A DNA stretch of 36,550 nt, taken from NCBI RefSeq assembly GCF_003725955.1, contig NZ_QIBZ01000019.1, forward strand, positions 1 through 36,550. The letters run 5' to 3'. The notes below the pieces were generated by a model. That model did not search any database. It saw nothing but the letters and a program-made list of their open reading frames with translations, and was not told the DNA's origin. The position numbers were made by a program, and so were the translations under genes. Source of the DNA: Slackia isoflavoniconvertens (GTDB taxonomy: Bacteria; Actinomycetota; Coriobacteriia; Coriobacteriales; Eggerthellaceae). This document shows, piece after piece, positions 7,451 through 16,614 of this stretch. Each line of letters opens with the position of its first letter. The stretch's first letter is position 1.

Positions 7451-8527
7451 TTAACGCTTAAGCTTCATTTTACAAAAGTTCTGTATAGGCTCCAAAATAA
7501 AGCTGTCAACAATGCTGGCACCGCCCAAAGCAAAAAGCCATGATAGCGAAACGGCAATTGCCTGTAGTGGAACTCGAATCCAAAACGCCATATTTGCCGT
7601 TCCGTCCAGTATTCCAAATTGGTTAAAGATGCCATACACAATTGCGATTGTCGTGTATTGGAGCAAATAGATTGAATACGAGCGTTTTGCCGTCCAATTG
7701 ATGATTTTTGAAGCGCATTCACCAGTAATCTGAATCTTATCAAAGACAAGAAAAATTCCGATCGAAGCAAAAAGCCATAGATAACTTGGGTCACTACGCA
7801 CATATCCAGCAAGAGCTGCGACGGCGCCAAAAAGCCAGCCGACAATGCCCAGCATTGCAATACGCTTCAAAAACTCAACCGAGTATAAACTCGGCATCCT
7901 GCGAATAAAGTATCCAAGACAGAAATACATGAAGTACCCGCCAGGAATCGGATTAGTTGGTACAAATCCAGAAAGCAGTCCAGGAAGGGTGTTGAGACTC
8001 CCGATTCCCGTAAGCGTTGAGATCCATTGGAGAACTGTGCAGAGAGCGCCCCACAGTGTAAACAGCGCAACAACTTTCATGAGCAATTTGCACTGAAAAT
8101 CGCTGAGCGCTTCGAACATTGTAAACAAAAATGGAGCCAGCACAAGAAAAGGAATCAGCGCTGGAACAAACCACCAACCGCCAAACAGGATACTGTAAAA
8201 CCAATTGAAATACTGAGGAAAACCGAGGGTAACAGTGCCCACAACGCATCCATACGCATATAGAACAACCGAATAGACGAGCAGCGGTAAAATAATAGTA
8301 ACGACCTTGTTCAGAAGATATTTTGCATACGTCGTCTTAAGGGGACGGAATGCAAAATATCCCGACAGTACGAAGAAAATCGGGTCACATATTAGAGCAA
8401 ACTCAGAAATAAAAGGCTTGGTCTCAACCCCATAAACAGGGCCAAAATACTGAGAAGAATGAACGATTACGACAAAAAGCATCGCAAGAGTTCGCAGCAA
8501 ATCCCAATTTGCTAACCGCTTTGCCAT
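7451..8527 (-). CDS. Membrane acyltransferase (acyltransferase family 3, OafA/YrhL-like)
   Basis: A 358-residue integral membrane O-acyltransferase with about ten transmembrane segments. The opening WDLLRTLAMLFVVIVHSSQYF is characteristic of the acyltransferase-3 family, with the catalytic-type histidine at the end of the first helix. The motif DPIFFVLSGYFAFR follows at about residue 48, as is usual. Such enzymes O-acetylate or O-succinylate sugars of surface polysaccharides, using a cytoplasmic acyl donor. The SGNH partner domain found in some relatives is absent, so it belongs to the membrane-only type. It lies downstream of a strong terminator that ends the rhamnose operon, so it should be transcribed separately. 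Position next to glycosyltransferases suggests it modifies the locus glycan. Confidence 0.88.
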   Translation of the reverse strand: MAKRLANWDLLRTLAMLFVVIVHSSQYFGPVYGVETKPFISEFALICDPIFFVLSGYFAFRPLKTTYAKYLLNKVVTIILPLLVYSVVLYAYGCVVGTVTLGFPQYFNWFYSILFGGWWFVPALIPFLVLAPFLFTMFEALSDFQCKLLMKVVALFTLWGALCTVLQWISTLTGIGSLNTLPGLLSGFVPTNPIPGGYFMYFCLGYFIRRMPSLYSVEFLKRIAMLGIVGWLFGAVAALAGYVRSDPSYLWLFASIGIFLVFDKIQITGECASKIINWTAKRSYSIYLLQYTTIAIVYGIFNQFGILDGTANMAFWIRVPLQAIAVSLSWLFALGGASIVDSFILEPIQNFCKMKLKR

Positions 8528-8572
8528 ATTAGCCTTTCACAACACAGATGATATCCGCGCTCGATACGGGTC

Positions 8573-8602
8573 AAAATAAAGGCAGCACACGAGTGTGCCG
8601 CC
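8573..8602 (-). terminator. Rho-independent terminator of the rhamnose operon
   Basis: On the minus strand GGCGGCACAC pairs with GTGTGCTGCC (8602-8593 with 8590-8581; one G-T pair) around a two-base loop. It is followed by TTTATTTT. It lies about 90 bases after the rfbCD stop. Confidence 0.78.
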
Positions 8603-8690
8603 TTATTGAAACGCACTTCAATACAGAGGATCGTACCAGACCATCATTATGAACAAACAAGCCTTGATGCGATAACAAAAACAACTACCT

Positions 8691-10166
8691 TTAGATTGAT
8701 TTTACGTAGGCCAAAAGGCTATCTTCCCAGTTGGCAGGCGTATAGCCGACATTCTCAAGCTTCGACAGCGCAAGCGCCGAATGCACAGGCCTGGGCGAAA
8801 TCGGGCCGCTGGCGCTCGCGTAGTATTCGGCCGTGCTCACGGGCCTCACGGCGTCGGCGTTGCCGTTGCGCAGCTCGAACACCTTCGCTGCGATGTCGGC
8901 CCAGGACGCGACGCGGCCGGAGCCGGTCAGGTTGTAGGTGCCGTGCTCGCACGGGCTGCTCGGCTCCTTGTCGCCGTCGCGGTAGCCGAGCAGCCAGAAG
9001 ATGCCCTCGGCCATGTCTCGGGTGAAGGTCAGGCGGCCGAGCTGGTCGTCCACCACCGTCACCTGGTCAAGCGCATCGTCGGGGTCGGCGCAGCGGTCGG
9101 AGAGCGCCGCCATGGTGCGCACGAAGTTCTTGCCGTCGCCGATGACCCAGCTGGAGCGCACGATGTAGTGCCTGGGGCAATTCGCCACGGCGATGTCGCC
9201 GGCGGCCTTGGTCTGGCCGTAGACGCCCAGCGGGCTGAACGACTCGTCCTCGCCGTGCTCCTCGCGCGTGCCGTCGAACACGTAGTCGCTGGAGATGTGC
9301 ACGAGCGCGATTCCGTGCTCGGCGCACACCTTGGCCAGCAAGGCCGGGCCCTGGGCGTTGGCCGCCCAGGCGGCCGCGCGGCCCTCAGGCGTCTCGGCGG
9401 CGTCGACGGCGGTATACGCGCCGCAGTTGATCACGGCGCCGTACAGGGTCCAATCGATTTTGGCGTAGTCGGCAGGGTCCGAGAAATCGAACTCGCCGCG
9501 GTCGCCGAAGTCGAAGGAGCCGGCGACCCCGCGCTCCTCGGCCAGGGCCCTCACCGCGCGGCCGAGCTGGCCGTTCGCGCCGGTCACGAGCGTGCGGCGG
9601 GGCGCCATGGGGATAGCGTCCTTGAGCATGGGATGGGCCTTGTCGGCCTCGGAGAGCTCGCACTCGGAAAGCGGGATGGGCCAGTCGATGCCGAGCTCGG
9701 GGTCGGCGAGGTTGACGAAGGTGTAGGTCTTCTTGAGCTCCGCCGACCAGTGGGCGTTCACCAGGTACGTGTAGGCCGTGCCGTCCTCGAGGGCCTGGAA
9801 GGAGTTGCCCACGCCTCGGGGCACGTAGATGGCCTTGGAGGGATCGATGACGCACGTGTAGACCTCGCCGAAGCTCTTCCCCGGGCGAAGGTCGACCCAC
9901 GCCCCGAACACGCTGCCCGTGGCCACGGAGATGTACTTGTCCCAGGGCTCGGCGTGGATGCCGCGCGTCACGCCGCGCTCGGCGTTGAAGCTGATGTTGT
10001 TCTGCACGGGACCCAAGTCGGGCAGGCCCAGCCCCAATTGCTTGGCGCGCTGCCAGTTCTCCTTGAACCAGCCGCGGGAATCGCCGTGCACCGGCAGGTC
10101 GAACACGAGCATCCCGGGGATGTTCGTGCGTTCCGCCTTGAGCTCCTTCTCGAATTCGAGAGACAT
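8691..10166 (-). CDS. rfbCD: Fused dTDP-4-dehydrorhamnose 3,5-epimerase / dTDP-4-dehydrorhamnose reductase
   Basis: A 491-residue bifunctional cytosolic enzyme for the last two steps of dTDP-L-rhamnose synthesis. Residues about 1-188 are the RmlC cupin epimerase (GVTRGIHAEPWDKYISV with the catalytic-type histidine, then DPSKAIYVPRGVGNSFQAL). Residues about 192-491 are the RmlD reductase, a short-chain dehydrogenase with the nucleotide-binding VTGANGQLGRAV and the active-site YGQTKAAGD. The fusion replaces the two separate genes of most bacteria and is known in some actinobacteria. It follows rfbB by 15 bases. Base composition is strikingly GC-rich compared with genes on both sides. A GGGGAAG precedes the ATG. 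Confidence 0.95.
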   Translation of the reverse strand: MSLEFEKELKAERTNIPGMLVFDLPVHGDSRGWFKENWQRAKQLGLGLPDLGPVQNNISFNAERGVTRGIHAEPWDKYISVATGSVFGAWVDLRPGKSFGEVYTCVIDPSKAIYVPRGVGNSFQALEDGTAYTYLVNAHWSAELKKTYTFVNLADPELGIDWPIPLSECELSEADKAHPMLKDAIPMAPRRTLVTGANGQLGRAVRALAEERGVAGSFDFGDRGEFDFSDPADYAKIDWTLYGAVINCGAYTAVDAAETPEGRAAAWAANAQGPALLAKVCAEHGIALVHISSDYVFDGTREEHGEDESFSPLGVYGQTKAAGDIAVANCPRHYIVRSSWVIGDGKNFVRTMAALSDRCADPDDALDQVTVVDDQLGRLTFTRDMAEGIFWLLGYRDGDKEPSSPCEHGTYNLTGSGRVASWADIAAKVFELRNGNADAVRPVSTAEYYASASGPISPRPVHSALALSKLENVGYTPANWEDSLLAYVKSI

Positions 10167-10181
10167 CTGGCTTCCCCTTCC

Positions 10182-11444
<1,263 letters not shown>

Positions 11445-11464
<20 letters not shown>

Positions 11465-12074
11465 CGCGTATACTCCTTACGAACTGTTCTTCGTTGCGTA
11501 TTTTGCCACGCTCATAGAGCAACCTCAATCGAGCCCCAACCCGCACATCCAAAACGCGCTTGTATGTATATTTATGGAGCCAATTATTGAACTGCCTATC
11601 GTAGAAAGTATTGTATTGAATCTCGATAGGATAGCAAAATCCGGACCGTTGATAATACACATGCACGCCACGATAGCCGTCATCATGAGCTTTTCCCAGG
11701 CTCATATCGGCAATTCGAATTGAATCGGAAAGCGAAAAATCCAACAACGGTTTATACGAATCAACGAGCGACCGAAAACCTAAAATATCGTTGAAAACCT
11801 TCCTCACCTGATGATCGGGGTAATATCGCGAAAACTTCAACTCAATTGATTGCTGGCTCTTAATACGATAATCAATCGGCAAATCAGAAAGCTGCGGTTG
11901 CATTAAGTACCAGCGCCGCACCTCATCTAGCTCCTCAAGCAATTGACTTTGATCGAAGTAATGCAGATTCTTCTTTAACGAAATGCCCAGGTTGCTCTGG
12001 AAGGAGAGCATTTTGAGCTCTTCCAAAGAGAGGCCATCGCGCTCGAGTATTTCGGCAAACGTCAATTCGGTCAC
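11445..12074 (-). CDS. RelA/SpoT-like synthetase-domain protein (small alarmone synthetase or toxSAS-like)
   Basis: A 209-residue cytosolic protein whose central and C-terminal parts match the RelA/SpoT nucleotide pyrophosphokinase domain. Visible are RIKSQQSIELKF (the R-x-K-x-x-S-I-x-x-K nucleotide-binding block), DILGFRSLV, then GKAHDDGYRGVHVYY and the catalytic-type IEIQYNTFYDRQF. No HD hydrolase, TGS or ACT domain is present, so only synthesis or pyrophosphate transfer is expected. Small members make (p)ppGpp or, in toxSAS toxins, (pp)pApp or pyrophosphorylated tRNA. A TTG start at 12116 would fall in a terminator hairpin; GTG at 12074 has AGGAGG five bases upstream and was chosen. The gene overlaps the small DUF6718-like gene. 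Its low GC sets it apart from rfbB and rfbCD. Confidence 0.8.
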
Positions 12075-12093
12075 ACGTGCCTCCTGAAGCAGA

Positions 12094-12127
12094 AAAGCCC
12101 AGCGCCGCAAAAGCAACGCTGGGTTTT
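12094..12127 (-). terminator. Intrinsic terminator between rfbA and the RelA-like gene
   Basis: AAAAGCCCAGCG (12093-12104) pairs with CGCTGGGTTTT (12117-12127) around a 12-base loop. On the minus strand the stem is followed by CTTTTCT, just beyond the rfbA stop. It would limit read-through from rfbA into the RelA-like gene. The plus strand also ends in TTTT. Confidence 0.6.
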
Positions 12128-12148
12128 AAGCGCCAACGGTAACAGCGA

Positions 12149-13048
12149 TTAGTGGTCGCGACGATTCACAAATTCGCCCTCGGCAACGCGCTTAAGGTGC
12201 TGGCCGTACACCGATTTGCCATAGAGCTTCGCGCACTCGAGCAGTTTGTCGGTATCGATCCAGCCGTTTTCCCAAGCGATTTCCTCAGGAACGCACACGG
12301 GAAGGTCTTGACTGCGCTCGACAGCACGCACGAACTCGCCAGCTTCATAGAGAGACTCCATAGTGCCCGTATCGAGCCATGCATAACCACGGCCAAGCGT
12401 AACAACCGAAAGGGTGCCGTCTTCCAGATACATGCGGTTCAAATCGGTAATCTCAAGCTCGCCACGAGCGGAAGGTTTCACCTTCTTGGCAAGCTCGCAC
12501 ACACGCGAATCATAGAAATACAGGCCAGTAACGGCATAGGAAGACTTCGGATGCTCAGGCTTCTCTTCGATAGAGATGGCATTGTAGTCTTTGTCGAACT
12601 CGACCACGCCGAAGCGCTCGGGGTCGTCGACGTGATAGCCAAATACGGTTGCGCCGTTGCCCTGCTCAGCGGCTTCAACGGCAGAGCGAAGATGACGGCC
12701 CAAGCCATTGCCATAGAAGATGTTGTCGCCAAGCACAAGCGCACAAGGTTCGCCGGCAATAAACTCCTCGCCGATAATGAACGCCTGAGCAAGACCATCA
12801 GGCGAAGGCTGCTCGGCGTAAGACAGCTTAATGCCAAACTGGGAACCGTCGCCGAGAAGGCGCTCGAAGTTGGGCAGGTCGTGCGGCGTAGAAATAACCA
12901 GAATGTCGCGAATGCCAGCCATCATAAGCACTGACATGGGGTAGTAAATCATTGGTTTATCATACACGGGCAGCAACTGCTTGCTCGTAACCGTAGTAAG
13001 CGGATACAGACGAGTGCCCGAACCGCCAGCGAGAATAATGCCCTTCAT
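12149..13048 (-). CDS. rfbA: Glucose-1-phosphate thymidylyltransferase
   Basis: A 299-residue cytosolic nucleotidyltransferase making dTDP-glucose from dTTP and glucose-1-phosphate, the entry step to dTDP-L-rhamnose. The start [18 protein letters not shown] is the canonical nucleotide-binding signature, and [16 protein letters not shown] carries the conserved catalytic lysine region. [14 protein letters not shown] and the closing [12 protein letters not shown] are also RmlA-typical, and the length is normal. GGGGCAT precedes the ATG. Although it belongs to the same pathway as rfbB and rfbCD, it is separated from them by a terminator hairpin and two unrelated small genes, and its base composition differs from theirs. 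Confidence 0.96.
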   Translation of the reverse strand: MKGIILAGGSGTRLYPLTTVTSKQLLPVYDKPMIYYPMSVLMMAGIRDILVISTPHDLPNFERLLGDGSQFGIKLSYAEQPSPDGLAQAFIIGEEFIAGEPCALVLGDNIFYGNGLGRHLRSAVEAAEQGNGATVFGYHVDDPERFGVVEFDKDYNAISIEEKPEHPKSSYAVTGLYFYDSRVCELAKKVKPSARGELEITDLNRMYLEDGTLSVVTLGRGYAWLDTGTMESLYEAGEFVRAVERSQDLPVCVPEEIAWENGWIDTDKLLECAKLYGKSVYGQHLKRVAEGEFVNRRDH

Positions 13049-13564
13049 ATATGCCCCGTTTCTGAAACAATAAAATCATTTGCACCATAATAGCAATTTG
13101 GCGAATCAACTGATATTTCTACATGCAATGAGTGTCATAACTTTTGAAGCGTTTTGAGACGCTACATGTTTCAGCTAGCTCAGCTTTTCTATTTTGCACT
13201 CATAAGACTGGAAACCAGGCTTCGCATTTTCCCAATGTACCAGAATCTAGCCTAGAAAAAGCTCTTGGCGCAGAATACCTATGCCACTCGCGTCTAGCAC
13301 AGAGAGACGCAGGCAGACGTAATATGCCACTCGTTTTTATTCAGTAGACGTCGTCAGCGCCGCAGCGCAGCACACAGCAAAGCAAGATACGGAGCGACGG
13401 GGCTCTCTGGTAGAAACGGCCTCCGCCTTAGAAAACTGAAATTGCGACGTAACAGATTCAAAGGAAAGGGCGGAAGCCGCAATACCGAGTTTATCAGAGA
13501 GCGTCACACCGCCCGAACAGGAATCCCATTTTGCATTGCGTTCCTTAGCACACCAATGCATAGC
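13049..13564. other. Intergenic region upstream of rfbA
   Basis: About 515 bases without a credible gene. It holds a possible minus-strand promoter near 13087-13095 and a small AGCGT/ACGCT hairpin (13148-13163). Nothing else could be assigned. It also contains the 3' end of the lic operon transcript, for which no clear terminator is visible. Confidence 0.5.
13087..13095 (-). promoter_or_regulatory. Possible extended -10 promoter for rfbA
   Basis: On the minus strand TGC precedes TATTAT (13092-13087), an extended -10 element 39 bases before the rfbA start. The -35 region is poor. Confidence 0.33.
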
Positions 13565-15133
13565 TCAAATCTTTGCCTCGCTCAGCATCCCTCGCAACAC
13601 AGCCGCAGCAACACTCTGACGCTGTTTTTCGTAGGGCCTCCCGCCAAGAATAAGTCCCTCGACCTTTACTTCGTTCAAGTCTGACGACGGCACTTCATAG
13701 AGGTTTTTTGAGAGAACGCACATATCGGCCACCTTGCCGACCTCAAGCGAGCCACGCTCGTCTTCGTCGAACGTTGTCCATGCACCATTATACGTGCACA
13801 TACGTAGGGCCTCTTTTATGGTAAGGCTCTGCTCGGGGTTGTCGTGGTTGCACGCACGCTGCATCCATAGAATGGGATCGGGGTCGGTACAAGGTGCATC
13901 GGAACCTGCTGACACAACAATCCCTTTGTCCCACATGGTTCTCAAGGGATTCAGCCATGCCGCGCGTTTATCACCGAGAATCGAGCGAAGATACGAATCA
14001 GGCTCCTGCGGCCAATCGATAAAGCTTGTTTGCATTGGCAACTGAATTCCGTATTCTGCGCAAATCTGCAAACCCTCTTCCGTAGGAAGGCACGCATGAA
14101 TGATGCCATGCCGATGATTTTCACGAGGGAAGTCGTCAAGCGCAGCCTTCAAGGCATGCACGGCCTGGTTGAAAGCCGCATCTCCAATTGCATGCATCTC
14201 AACCTGCAGTCCGGCACGATTCGCTTTTTTGCAGAAGTCCGTTACAGCCTCATCGCTGTAATACAGCACGCCGTTCCCGCTTTCGCTATCGCAATATGGC
14301 TCAACCAAAGCAGCATCACGGCTTCCGAAACATCCATCAAGCGCGCAGGCAAAGCATCCGCCTATGCGCGGCAGCTTTCGGCTCGTCGCCACCTTCACGT
14401 TCATCGATTGAGGGAAAACACGCACCTGAAAACCAGATTGGGCACTCCTGCCCATCCATTTCTCAAGGCTTATATCCAGATTCCCCGTAAAACCGACTCC
14501 GCTCACCGTATGCACCATGCCAATACCGCGGCTCGCCAAATAGTCCATGCCCGCTTGAATATTTCCGATCAGCTCGGGAATTGACAGGCTTCCCGTAATA
14601 AAATCGCTTACAGCAAAAAACGTCTCTTGGTTCATTTCGCCGGTTTCGGGATGGTAGCCACGCAAATTCTTTACTTTGTCATCGACAAGCTTGAGAAGGG
14701 CACTGTTCACGACGCATGCATGCCCGTCGTACTTCACCATGAAAACAGGCTTTTCCAAACACGCCTCATCGAGTTCGGTGCGAGAAAGCAAGCGCCCTTC
14801 GACTACCGAATACGGAGAAGCGCCAAAAGCGACCAGAATCTTCGACGTACACTTTTCGGCAAAATCGGCAACCATTTCCTTGATTTGCTTGTTTGAACGC
14901 GCATGCATTACATTCAAACCAGCATTGAATGTCGCAAACGACGCCAAATGCTCATGGGTATCGACAAACGCAGGGCACAAAGCACGATTCCCTAATTGCT
15001 CGCGTGGGGCAGAAGAATACTCTTCGGGCAGCGTATCGCCAACGTAGACAATACGGCCGCCATCTTCCACTAGGTAATGAGCAAGACTATCTTGGGCATC
15101 AACCGTTAGAATTGTTCCCTCGTAAACCTTCAT
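13565..15133 (-). CDS. YtcJ-type metal-dependent amidohydrolase
   Basis: A 522-residue amidohydrolase-superfamily enzyme of the YtcJ (amidohydrolase 3) branch, whose few characterised members hydrolyse N-substituted amides such as N-substituted formamides. Metal-site motifs are present in order: VDTHEHLASF (HxH), MVKYDGHA, EMHAIGD, HGIIHACLP and SAGSDAPCTDPDP. The flanking beta-sandwich is formed by the N-terminal TILTVDAQDSLAHYLVEDG and the C-terminal GSLEVGKVADMCVLSKNLY. No signal peptide is visible, so it is cytosolic. An upstream in-frame start at 15163 is possible, but the ATG at 15133 follows AGGGGGG. It is the last gene after the lic fusion and the permease; it may release an amino-alcohol or amine from an imported N-acyl compound, but that is inference. 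Confidence 0.85.
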   Translation of the reverse strand: MKVYEGTILTVDAQDSLAHYLVEDGGRIVYVGDTLPEEYSSAPREQLGNRALCPAFVDTHEHLASFATFNAGLNVMHARSNKQIKEMVADFAEKCTSKILVAFGASPYSVVEGRLLSRTELDEACLEKPVFMVKYDGHACVVNSALLKLVDDKVKNLRGYHPETGEMNQETFFAVSDFITGSLSIPELIGNIQAGMDYLASRGIGMVHTVSGVGFTGNLDISLEKWMGRSAQSGFQVRVFPQSMNVKVATSRKLPRIGGCFACALDGCFGSRDAALVEPYCDSESGNGVLYYSDEAVTDFCKKANRAGLQVEMHAIGDAAFNQAVHALKAALDDFPRENHRHGIIHACLPTEEGLQICAEYGIQLPMQTSFIDWPQEPDSYLRSILGDKRAAWLNPLRTMWDKGIVVSAGSDAPCTDPDPILWMQRACNHDNPEQSLTIKEALRMCTYNGAWTTFDEDERGSLEVGKVADMCVLSKNLYEVPSSDLNEVKVEGLILGGRPYEKQRQSVAAAVLRGMLSEAKI

Positions 15134-15189
15134 CAATCCCCCCTCACAGCGCCGCCAAAGCAAGCACGCATTAATAATTCCAGAAATAG

Positions 15190-16605
15190 CTATCGCAATT
15201 CCTGCCCCGCGCCCTCAAGCTTGTATAGCTCCTCTTCGGGCGCGTTGGATATAAGGCGTTTTCTCGCATACACGAAGAAATACACGCACCCGGTTGCAAG
15301 AACGCACACGATTCCCGTCGACGCAATGGCATCTACGAAAAAGGTCGATACTACGGCAATCGCCGACAGTACGAGACCTACCCCCGTCGTAAGAGCACCG
15401 CCAGGAGTTTTCCAGCCTCGTTTCATATTCGGTTGACGCAAACGCAAGATGACATGCGACAAATTCATGAGCACATAGCTCAAGCATGCGCCCAATACCG
15501 CCATATTGAGCAGGACATCTCCGTCTTGCACGATGACGACAAGGGCAAAACCTATCACACCCTGCACCAGCAACGCCACCCAGGGCGTCTTCCTCGAACC
15601 CGTAAGCGAAAGGAAGGTAGGAAGATACCCCGCCCGAGACAAAGCGAATATTTCGCGGGAACCCGCATAGATAAGCGAGAAAAAAGACGCGACAAGCCCA
15701 AAAAGGCCCGCTACGTTCACGAAAAGCGCCAAACCAGGCAAATTGGCAATGTTCAATGCATCCACAAGCGGAGCGCTTGAGGCGCCCATGAATTCCGACC
15801 CAGTAACACCCGCCGCAAGAATAAGCACGACAAGCCCGGTCCCGATGAGCACGGCCATCGACCCGATAATGGCCTTCGGTATATCGCGCCTTGGGTCTTT
15901 CGCCTCTTCCGCGGCAAGGGCGACGCCCTCGACGCCGAGAAAGAACCAAATGCCAAACGGCAATGCGGCAAGAAGCCCGCTAACACCGAAAGGAAGAGAG
16001 GTCGTAGCGCCTTCATCTGGAGCGATATCGAACAGCGCAGCCGCATCGAAATGCGGGGCCGCGCCAAACGCAAAAGCGGCGAGTGCAATAGCGCCAACGA
16101 CCGTAATAACAAGCATGAGCTTCAAAGCTTCGCCAACGCCAAAAACGTGAATCCCTATGAAAACGATAAAGATAATGCCCACCAAAAGAAGGAACGGGAA
16201 ATCTTCCGGGATAATTCCTAGCTGAAGGAAATAGTTAGCGATAAACGTCGAAATCGCCGCGGGCGCGCATACGTATTCAACGGTAATGGCCATGCCCGTA
16301 AGAAACCCTCCGAAGCGGCCCATCGCACAACGCGAGAAAGCGAACCCCGCACCAGCCGTAGGCAAGGCCGACGACATCTCGGCTTCGCCGAGCACGGTGC
16401 AAACATACATGCAGCCCATAAGGACGAATGCGATAGCGAGGCCGAGCCATCCGCCATACGCGATGCCGTAGTTCCAGCCGGAGAAGTCCCCGGAAATCAC
16501 ATACGCAACGCCAAGGCCCATGAGCAAAGGCCAACCCGCCGCGCCTTTTTTAAGCGAGCGCCTTTCGAAATACTCTTGCGTTTGGGCAGTTTCATTACGC
16601 GCCAC
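15190..16605 (-). CDS. APC-superfamily permease, ethanolamine-transporter-like
   Basis: A 471-residue 12-helix transporter of the amino acid-polyamine-organocation superfamily. The N-terminal SLKKGAAGWPLLMGLGVAYVISGDFSGWN, read as two blocks around GLGVAYVISGDFSGW, and the later FLGVEGVALAAEEAKDPRRD resemble the ethanolamine permease (EAT) branch more than ordinary amino-acid permeases. It would import ethanolamine or a related amino-alcohol across the cell membrane. The GTG start at 16605 has AGGAGG five bases before it, and this Shine-Dalgarno overlaps the stop codon of the upstream LicC-LicA fusion, so the two are translationally linked. In pneumococcus the lic1 locus carries a choline permease (LicB, another family); this gene could be its functional counterpart. 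Confidence 0.85.
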   Translation of the reverse strand: MARNETAQTQEYFERRSLKKGAAGWPLLMGLGVAYVISGDFSGWNYGIAYGGWLGLAIAFVLMGCMYVCTVLGEAEMSSALPTAGAGFAFSRCAMGRFGGFLTGMAITVEYVCAPAAISTFIANYFLQLGIIPEDFPFLLLVGIIFIVFIGIHVFGVGEALKLMLVITVVGAIALAAFAFGAAPHFDAAALFDIAPDEGATTSLPFGVSGLLAALPFGIWFFLGVEGVALAAEEAKDPRRDIPKAIIGSMAVLIGTGLVVLILAAGVTGSEFMGASSAPLVDALNIANLPGLALFVNVAGLFGLVASFFSLIYAGSREIFALSRAGYLPTFLSLTGSRKTPWVALLVQGVIGFALVVIVQDGDVLLNMAVLGACLSYVLMNLSHVILRLRQPNMKRGWKTPGGALTTGVGLVLSAIAVVSTFFVDAIASTGIVCVLATGCVYFFVYARKRLISNAPEEELYKLEGAGQELR

Positions 16606-16614
16606 GAAAACCTC

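Noticed and set aside
13337-13561. A 74-codon minus-strand frame downstream of the amidohydrolase
   Set aside because: No RBS or family pattern; probably non-coding leader or trailer DNA.
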